DNA of 64,000 nt from Megascapheus bottae. Taxonomy: Eukaryota; Chordata; Mammalia; Rodentia; Geomyidae. The number at the start of each line of letters is the position of its first letter. The first letter of the stretch is position 1. Location: the NCBI GenBank assembly GCA_024803745.1, contig JANJXV010000263.1, positions 645,001 to 709,000 on the forward strand, written 5' to 3'. This document shows positions 56,901 through 64,000 of this stretch, piece after piece. Below the pieces are notes generated by a model that had not been told where the DNA came from, did not search any database, and was given only the letters and a program-made list of their open reading frames with translations. The position numbers and the translations under genes were made by a program.

Positions 56901-58270
56901 AAGGGTAAGGGTTAAGGTTAGGGTTAGGGTTAGCGGTTAAGGTTAGGGTTAGTGTTAGGGTTAGTATAATGGTTAGGGTTAGGGTGAGGTTTAGGATAAG
57001 AGTTAGGGTTAGGGTTAGAGTTATTTTTAGGGTAAGGGTGAGTTTTAGGGTTAGGGTTAGGGTACGGTTTAGGGTTAGGGTTAGGGTTAGGGTTAGCGTT
57101 GGTGTTAAGTTTAGGGTTAGGGTTAGGGTAAGCGTTAGGGTTAGGGGTAGGGTTAGGTTTAGGGTTAGGTTTAGGGTTACGTTTAGGGTTAGGGTTAGGG
57201 TAAGGGTATGTGTTAGGGTTAGGTTTTGGGTTAGGATTAGGGATTGCGTTAGGGTAAGGGTAAGGTTTAGTGTTACAGTTAGTGTTAGGGTTAGGGAAAG
57301 GGTAAGGGTTAGGGTTAGGGTTACGTTTACGGTTACGGTTAGTGTTAGGGTTAGGGTAGGGGTTAGGGTTAGGGTTAGGGGTTACGTTTAGGGTTACGGT
57401 TAGTGTTAGGGTTAGGGTAAGGTTTAGGGTTAGGGTTAGGGGTTACGTTTAGGGTTAGGTTTAGGTTTAGGGTTAGGGTAAGGGTAAGGGTTAGGGTTAA
57501 CTTTAGGGTTAGGGTTAGGGTTAGGGTAAGGGTTAGGGTTAGGGTAAGTGTTAGGGTTAGGGTTAGGGTTAGGTTCGAGTTAGGTTTAGGGTTAGGGTAA
57601 GGGGAAGTGTTAGGGTTAGGGTTAGGTTTAGGGTTAGGATACGGGTAAGGGTTAGGGTTAGGGTTTGGGTTAGGTTTAGGGCTTAGGTTTAGGGTTTGGG
57701 TTAGGTTTAGGGTTAGGGTTAGTGTTACGGTTAGGGTTAGGGTTGGCTTTAGGGTAAGGGTAAGGGTTAGGGTTAGGGTTAGAGTTAAGGTAAGGGTAAG
57801 GGTTATTGTTAGGTTTTGGTTTAGGGTAAGGGTTAGGGTTAGGTTTGGGGTAAGGGTAAGGATTAGGTTTAGGGTTAGGTTTAGGGATAGGGTTAGGGTA
57901 AGGGTTAGGGTTAGGGTTACAGTTAGGTTTAGGGTTAGGGTAAGGTTAAGGGTTAGGATTAATGTTAGGGTAAGAGTTAGGGTTAGGGTTAGGGTTAGGG
58001 TAGGGGTTAGGGTTAGGGTTAGGTTTAGGGTTAGCGTTGGGGTTAAGGTTAGGTTTAGGGTTAGGGTAAGGGTAAGGGTTAGGGTTGTGGTTAAGTTTAG
58101 GGTAAGTGTTAGGGTTAGGGTTGGGTTAGGGTAAGGGTAAGTATAAGGGTTAGCGTTAGGGTTAGGTGTTAGGGTTAGGGTTAGGGTTAGGGTTAGTGTT
58201 GGGTTTAAGGTTAGGGTTAGGGTAAGGGTTAGGGTTAGGGTTAGGTTTAGGGTTAGGTTTGTGGTTAGGG

Positions 58271-58301
<31 letters not shown>

Positions 58302-59576
58302 ATGTGTTAGGGTTAGGTTTAGGGTTAGGATTAAGGTTTGGGTTAGGGTAAGGGTAAGGGTTAGGGTTAGGGTTAGCGTTAGGGTTAGGGTTAGGCTTAG
58401 GGTTAGAGTTAGGTTTAGGGTTAGGGTTAGGGTTAGCGTTAGGGTTAGGGTAAGGATTAGGGTTAGGGTTAGGGTTAGCATTAAGGTTAGTGTTAGGGTT
58501 AGGGTAAGGGTAAGGTTTAGGGTTAGGTTTAGGGTTAGGGGTTACGGTTAGTGTTAGGGTTAGGGTTAGGGTTAGGGTTAGGGTAAGGGTAAGAATTAAT
58601 ATTAGGGTTAGGGTTAAGTTTAGGGTTAGGGTTAGGGTTAGGGTAAGGGTTAGGGTTAGGGTAAGGGTTAGGGTAAGGGTTAGGGTTAGGGTTAGGTTCG
58701 AGTTAGGTTTAGGGTTAGGGTAAAGGTAAGGGTTAGGATTAGGATTAGGGTTAGGGTTAAGTTTAGTTTAGGGTTAGGGTTAGGGTAAGGGTTAGGGTTA
58801 GAGTTAGCGTTAGGGTTAGGGTTAGGGTTAGGGTAAGGGTTAGGGTTAAGGTAAGTGTTAGGGTTAGGGTTAGGGTTAGGTTCGAGTTAGGTTTAGGGTT
58901 AGGGTAAGGGGAAGTGTTAGGGTTAGGGTTAGGTTTAGGGTTAGGATAGGGGTAAGGGTTAGGGTTAGGGTTTGGGTTAGGTTTAGGGCTTAGGTTTAGG
59001 GTTTGGGTTAGGTTTAGGGTTAGGGTTAGTGTTACGGTTAGGGTTAGGGTTGGCTTTAGGGTAAGTGTAAGGGTTAGGGTTAGGGTTAGAGTTAAGGTAA
59101 GGGTAAGGGTTATTGTTAGGGTTTGGTTTAGGGTAAGGGTTAGGTTTAGGTTTGGGGTAAGGGTAAGGATTAGGTTTAGGGTTAGGTTTAGGGATAGGGT
59201 TAGGGTAAGGGTTAGGGTTAGGGTTACAGTTAGGTTTAGGGTTAGGGTAAGGTTAAGGGTTAGGATTAATGTTAGGGTAAGAGTTAGGTTAGGGTTAGGG
59301 TTAGGGTAGGGGTTAGGGTTAGGGTTAGGTTTAGGGTTAGCGTTGGGTTTAAGGTTAGGTTTAGGGTTAGGGTAAGGGTAAGGGTTAGGGTTGTGGTTAA
59401 GTTTAGGGTAAGTGTTAGGGTTAGGGTTGGGTTAAGGTAAGGGTAAGTATAAGGGTTAGCGTTAGGGTTAGGTGTTAGGGTTAGGGTTAGGGTTAGGGTT
59501 AGTGTTGGGTTTAAGGTTAGGGTTAGAGTAAGGGTTAGGGTTAGGGTTAGGTTTATGGTTAGGTTTGTGGTTAGGG

Positions 59577-59607
<31 letters not shown>

Positions 59608-62600
59608 ATGTGTTAGGGTTAGGTTTAGGGTTAGGATTAAGGTTTGGGTTAGGGTAAGGGTAAGGGTTAGGGTTAGGGTTAGCGTTAGGGTTAGGGTTAG
59701 GGTTAGGGTTAGAGTTAGGTTTAGGGTTAGGGTTAGGGTTAGCGTTAGGGTTAGGGTAAGGATTAGGGTTAGGGTTAGGGTTAGCATTAAGGTTAGTGTT
59801 AGGGTTAGGGTAAGGGTAAGGTTTAGGGTTAGGTTTAGGGTTAGGGGTTACGGTTAGTGTTAGGGTTAGGGTTAGGGTTAGGGTAAGGGTAAGAATTAGT
59901 ATTAGGGTTAGGGTTAAGTTTAGGGTTAGGGTTAGGGTTAGGGTAAGGGTTAGGGTTAGGGTAAGGGTTAGGGTTAGGGTTAGGGTTAGGGTTAGGTTCG
60001 AGTTAGGTTTAGGGTTAGGGTAAAGGTAAGGGTTAGGATTAGTATTAGGTTTAGGGTTAAGTTTAGTTTAGGGTTAGGGTTAGGGTAAGGGTTAGGGTTA
60101 GAGTTAGCGTTAGGGTAAGGGTTAGGGTTAGGGTTAGGTTTAGGTTAAGGGTTAGGGTAAGTGTAGGCGTTAGAGATGGGCTTAGGGTTAGGGTTAAGTT
60201 TAGGGTTAGGGTTTGGGTTACGGTTAGGTTTAGGGTTAGGTTTAGGGTAAGGGTAAGGATTAGGGTTAGGGTTAGGGTTAGCGTTAGGATTAAGGTTAGG
60301 GATAGGGTTATGGTTAGGGTTAAGGTAAGAGTAAGGGTTAGGGTTAGGGTTAGGGTTAGGTGTAGGGTAAGGGTTAGGGTTAGGGTTAGGGTGAGTGTTA
60401 GGGTTAGCGATAGGGAAAGGGTAAGGGTAAGGGTTAGGTTTAGGGTTAATTTAAGAGTAAGGGATAGGTTTATGGTTAGGGTAAAGTTTAGGGTTAGGGT
60501 TAAGTCTAGTGTAGGGGTTAGTGTAAGTGTTAGGGTTAGGGTTAGGGTTAGGATAAGGGTAAGGGTTAAGGTTAGGGTTAGGGTTAGCGGTTAAGGTTAG
60601 GGTTAGTGTTAGGGTTAGTATAATGGTTAGGGTTAGGGTGAGGTTTAGGATAAGAGTTAGGGTTAGGGTTAGGGTTATTTTTAGGGTAAGGGTGAGTTTT
60701 AGGGTTAGGGTTAGGGTAAGGTTTAGGGTTAGGGTTAGGGTTAGGGTTAGCGTTGGTGTTAAGTTTAGGATTAGGGTTAGGGTTAATGTTAGGGTAAATT
60801 TTAGGGTTAGGGTTAGGGTTAGGGTAAGTTTAAGGGTTAGGGTTAGGGTTAGGTGTTAGGGTTAGTGTTAGGGTTAGGGTTAGGTTTAGGGTTAGGATTA
60901 GGGTAAGGGTAAGGGTTAGGGTTAGGGTTAGGATTCGTGTTAGGTTTAGGGTAAGGGTTAGGGTAAGTGTAAGGGTTAGGGTTAGGGTTAGGGTTAAGTT
61001 TACGGTTAGGGTTAGTGTTAGGATTAGGGTTTGGTATAGGTTTAGGGTTAGGGCAAGGGTAAGGGTTAGGGTTAGGGTTAGGGTTAGGGTGAGGTTAAGG
61101 GTAAGTGTTAGAGTTAGGGTTAGTGTTAGCGTTAGGGTAAGGGTTAGTGTTAGGGTTAGAGTTAGGGTGAGGGAAAGGGTAAGTGTTAGGGTTAGGGTTA
61201 GGGTTAGGGTAAGTATTAGGGTAAGTGTTAGGGTTAGGGTTAGGTTTAGGGTTGGGGTTAAGGTTAGGGTTAGGGTTAGGGTAAGGGTATGGGTTAGGGT
61301 TACGGTTAACTTCAGGGTAAGTGTTAGGGTTAGGCTTTGGGTGAGGGTAAATACTAGGGTTAGGTTTAGGGTTATGGTTAGGGGTTATGGTTAGGGGTAG
61401 GATTAGTGTTATATTTAGGGTTAGGGTTAGGGTAAGGGTAAGGTTTATGGTTAGGGGTTAGGGTTAGGGTTGGGATTAGTGTTAGGTTTAGGGTTAGGTT
61501 TTGGGTGATGGTAAATATTAGGGTTAGGTTAGGGTTAGGGTTAGGGTTAGGGTTAGGGTAAGGGTATGGGTTAGGGTTACGGTTAACTTTAGGGTAAGTG
61601 TTAGGGTTAGGGTTATGGTTACGGTTTGGGTGAGGGTAAATATTAGGGTTAGGTTTAGGATTATGGTTAGGGGTTAGGAATAGGTTTAGGATTCGGGTTA
61701 GGTTTAGGATTAGGGGTAGGGTAAGGGTAAGATTTAGGGTTAGGGGTTAGGGTTAGGGTTGGGAATAGGGTTAGGTTTAGGGTTAGAGTTACGGTTAGGG
61801 TTAGGGTTTGGGTGAGGGTAAATATTAGGGATAGCGTTAGGGGTTAGGGTTAGGTTTCATATCAGGGTTAGTTTTAGGGCTAGGGTTAGGGTAACGGTAA
61901 GGTTTATGGTTAGGGTTAGGGTTAGGTTTAAGGTTAGGGTTCGGGTTAGGGTTAGGGTTACGGTTAGTGTTAGGGTTAGGGTATGTGTAAGGGTTAGGGT
62001 TGGGGTTAGGGTTAGGGTTAGGGTAAGGGTTAGGGTTGGGGTTAGGGTTCGTGTTAGGGTTATGTTGAGGTTTAGGGTTAGGGTTAGGGTTAGGATAAAA
62101 GTTAGGTTTAGGTTTAGGGTAAGGGTAAGTGTTAGGGTTAGGGTAAGGTTTAGGGTTAGGGTTAGGATTACGGTTAGGTGTTAGGGTTAGTGTTATGGTT
62201 AGGTTAAGGGTTAGAGTTTGGGTTAGGGTTAGGATTAGGATAAGGGTTAGGGTTAGGGTTAGGGTAAGGGTAAGGGTAAGTGTTAGGGATAGGGTTAGGG
62301 TTAGGGTTAGGGTGAGGATAAGGGTAAGGGTTAGGGTTAGGGTTAGGGTTAGGGTTAGGGGTTAGGGTTAGTGTTAGGTTTAGGGTTACGGTTAGGATAA
62401 GGGTAAGTGTTAGGGATAGGGTTAGGGTTAGGGTTGTGGTAAGGGTTAGGGTAAGGGTAAGGGTTAGGGTTAGGGTTAAGTTTAGGGTTAGGGTTAGTGT
62501 TAGGATTAGGGTTAGGTATAGGTTTAGGGTTAGGGTAAGGGTAAGGGTTAGGTTTAGGGTTAGGGAAAGGGTAAGGGTTAGGGTTAGGGCTAGGGTTAGG

Positions 62601-62818
62601 GTAAGGATTAGGGTTAGGGTTAGGTTTAGGATTAGGGTAAGGGATAGGGTTAGGGTTAGGGTTAGCATTAAGTTTAGGGTTACGGTAAGGTTAAGGTTTA
62701 GGGTTAGGTTTAGGTTTACGGTTAGGGTTAGGGGTTATGGTTAGTGTTAGGTTTAGGGTTAGGGTTAGGGTAAGGATAAGAGTTAGGGTATGGGATATGG
62801 TTAGGGTTCGGATTAGGT

Positions 62819-62851
<33 letters not shown>

Positions 62852-64000
62852 AGGTTAGGGTTAGTCTTAGAATTAGGGTTAGGGTTAGGTTTAGGGTAAG
62901 AGTAAGGGTTAGGGTTAGGATTAGGCTTAGGGTTAGGGTAAGGGTTAGGGTTAGGGTTAGGTTTAGGTTTAGGGATAGGGTTAGGGTAAGGGTAAGGGTT
63001 AGGGTTAGGGTTAGGTTTAGGGTTGGGGTTAAAGTTAGGGTTAGGTTTAGGGTAAGGGTAAAAGTTAGGATTAGGGTTAGGGTAAGGGTTAGGGTTAGGG
63101 TTAGGGTTAGGGGTACGGTTAGGTTTAGGGTTAGGGTTAGGGTAAGGGTATGTGTTAGGGTTAGTGTTAGGGTTAGGGTTAGGGTTAGCATTAGGTTTGA
63201 GGTTAGGGTAAGGGGAAGTGTTAGGGTTAGCGTTAGGTTTAGGGTTAGGATACGGGTAAGGGTTAGGGTTAGGGTTTGGGTTAGGTTTAGGGCTTAGGTT
63301 TACGGTTTGGGTTAGGGTTAGGGTTAGGGTTAGTGTTACGGTTAGGGTTAGGGTTGGCTTTAGGGTAAGGGTAAGGGTTAGGGTTAGGGTGAGAGTTAAG
63401 GTAAGGGTAAGGGTTATTGTTAGGGTTTGGTTTAGGGTAAGGGTTAGGGTTAGGTTTGGGGTAAGGGTAAGGATTAGGTTTAGGGTTAGGTTTAGGGATA
63501 GGGTTAGGGTAAGGGTTAGGGTTAGGGTTACAGTTAGGTTTAGGGTTAGGGTAAGGTTAAGGGTTAGGATTAATGTTAGGGTAAGGGTTAGGGTTAGGGT
63601 TAGGGTTAGGGTAGCGGTTAGGGTTAGGGTTAGGTTTAGGGTTAGCGTTGGGGTTAAGGTTAGGTTTAAGGTTAGGGTAAGGGTAAGGGTTAGGGTTGTG
63701 GTTAAGTTTAGGGTAAGTGTTAGGGTTAGGGTTGGGTTAGGGTGAGGGTAAGTATAAGGGTTAGCGTTAGGGTTAGGTGTTAGGGTTAGGGTTAGGGTTA
63801 GGGTTAGTGTTGGGTTTAAGGTTAGGGTTAGGGTAAGGGTTAGGATTAGGGTTAGGTTTAGGGTTAGGTTTGTGGTTAGGGTTAGGGTTATGGTTAGGTT
63901 TAGGGTAAGGGTATGTGTTAGGGTTAGGTTTAGGGTTAGGATTAAGGTTTGGGTTAGGGTAAGGGTAAGGGTTAGGGTTAGGGTTAGCGTTAGGGTTAGG
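53961..64000 (+). repeat. Satellite block D: units of ~1.3, 2.3 and 4.3 kb
   Basis: The anchor TTTAGGGCTTAGGTTTAG lies near 53978, 55363, 57675, 58982 and 63286. A second anchor, TTTGTGGTTAGGG, lies near 55940, 58258, 59564 and 63869. Spacing by the two anchors agrees (about 2312/2318, 1307/1306, 4304/4305), so the sequence keeps register for at least 0.6 kb each time. In addition 56656-57060 matches 60310-60720 at offset 3654, and 54535-54720 matches 57143-57310 at about 2605. No gene is present. A 574-codon minus-strand open frame at 54439-56163 is repeat-encoded. Confidence 0.88.
61300..62340 (+). repeat. Module shared with the left end of the window (2.0-2.8 kb)
   Basis: GGGTGAGGGTAAATATT and close variants occur near 61340, 61505, 61630 and 61810, and otherwise only near 2038 and 2218. 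TTAGGATTACGGTTAGGTG is at 62162 and at 2641. The two regions lie about 59.5 kb apart and share the order of these motifs. Confidence 0.7.

Noticed and set aside
1..64000. A functional telomere or chromosome end
   Set aside because: The repeat is too degenerate, with variants every few hexamers, and it continues to both window edges. It also carries old retroelement insertions.
1..64000. A new multi-gene biological system hidden in the satellite
   Set aside because: No coding sequence, RNA gene or conserved operon-like structure was seen outside the two retroelements. The structure present is explained by repeat amplification and exchange.

Overview
The window is almost entirely a degenerate, one-directional hexamer satellite based on TTAGGG. 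Two retroelements interrupt it: a deleted class II (IAP-like) endogenous retrovirus at 17346-21066 and a 5'-inverted LINE-1 at about 47850-52035. There is no host gene, no RNA gene and no CRISPR array. The G-rich strand is the + strand from base 1 to base 64000, also on both sides of each insertion, and no inversion of the array was seen. The host is a placental mammal. The retrovirus has a tRNA-Phe primer site, the L1 is of the usual mammalian type, and megabase-scale degenerate TTAGGG satellites are known in some rodents (guinea pig alpha satellite, kangaroo rat HS-alpha satellite and relatives). A rodent, perhaps a kangaroo rat or a cavy, is my best guess. Species is inference; nothing in the window proves it.

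Layout. 1-3930: mixed degenerate repeat, with one module (about 2.0-2.8 kb) that returns at 61.3-62.3 kb. 3931-17345: block A, about eight copies of a 1.5-1.95 kb unit, containing a larger duplication with an exact 7041-bp offset and another with a 3633-bp offset. 17346-21066: the retrovirus, with 6-bp target duplications. 21073-23490: block A tail plus a partial block B unit. 23491-33530: block B, two copies of a 5.0 kb unit. 33531-42640: block C, three copies of a 3.0 kb unit, the third with an internal deletion of about 0.8 kb. 42641-47834: mixed repeat without a clear long period. 47850-52035: the L1. 52051-53960: mixed repeat. 53961-64000: block D, with units of about 1.3, 2.3 and 4.3 kb.

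The retrovirus keeps both LTRs (353 bp each, 8 differences counted by eye), the primer site, the polypurine tract, a gag fragment, an integrase with its catalytic triad, and a broken env. Capsid C-terminus, nucleocapsid, protease, reverse transcriptase and RNase H are gone, so it cannot replicate alone. The L1 is a textbook twin-priming product: the ORF2 endonuclease and RT part is inverted, the ORF2 C-terminus, 3' UTR and poly(A) are direct, and a 15-bp target duplication is made of satellite sequence.

The many long open frames in the satellite encode only Arg-Val, Leu-Thr or Asn-Pro dipeptide repeats. They arise because a 6-bp repeat keeps its frame, and none is annotated as a gene. I did not find a new functional system. 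The points of most interest are the higher-order organisation of the satellite, the mosaic sharing of modules between blocks, and the placement of an LTR promoter so that it would read UUAGGG-rich RNA.
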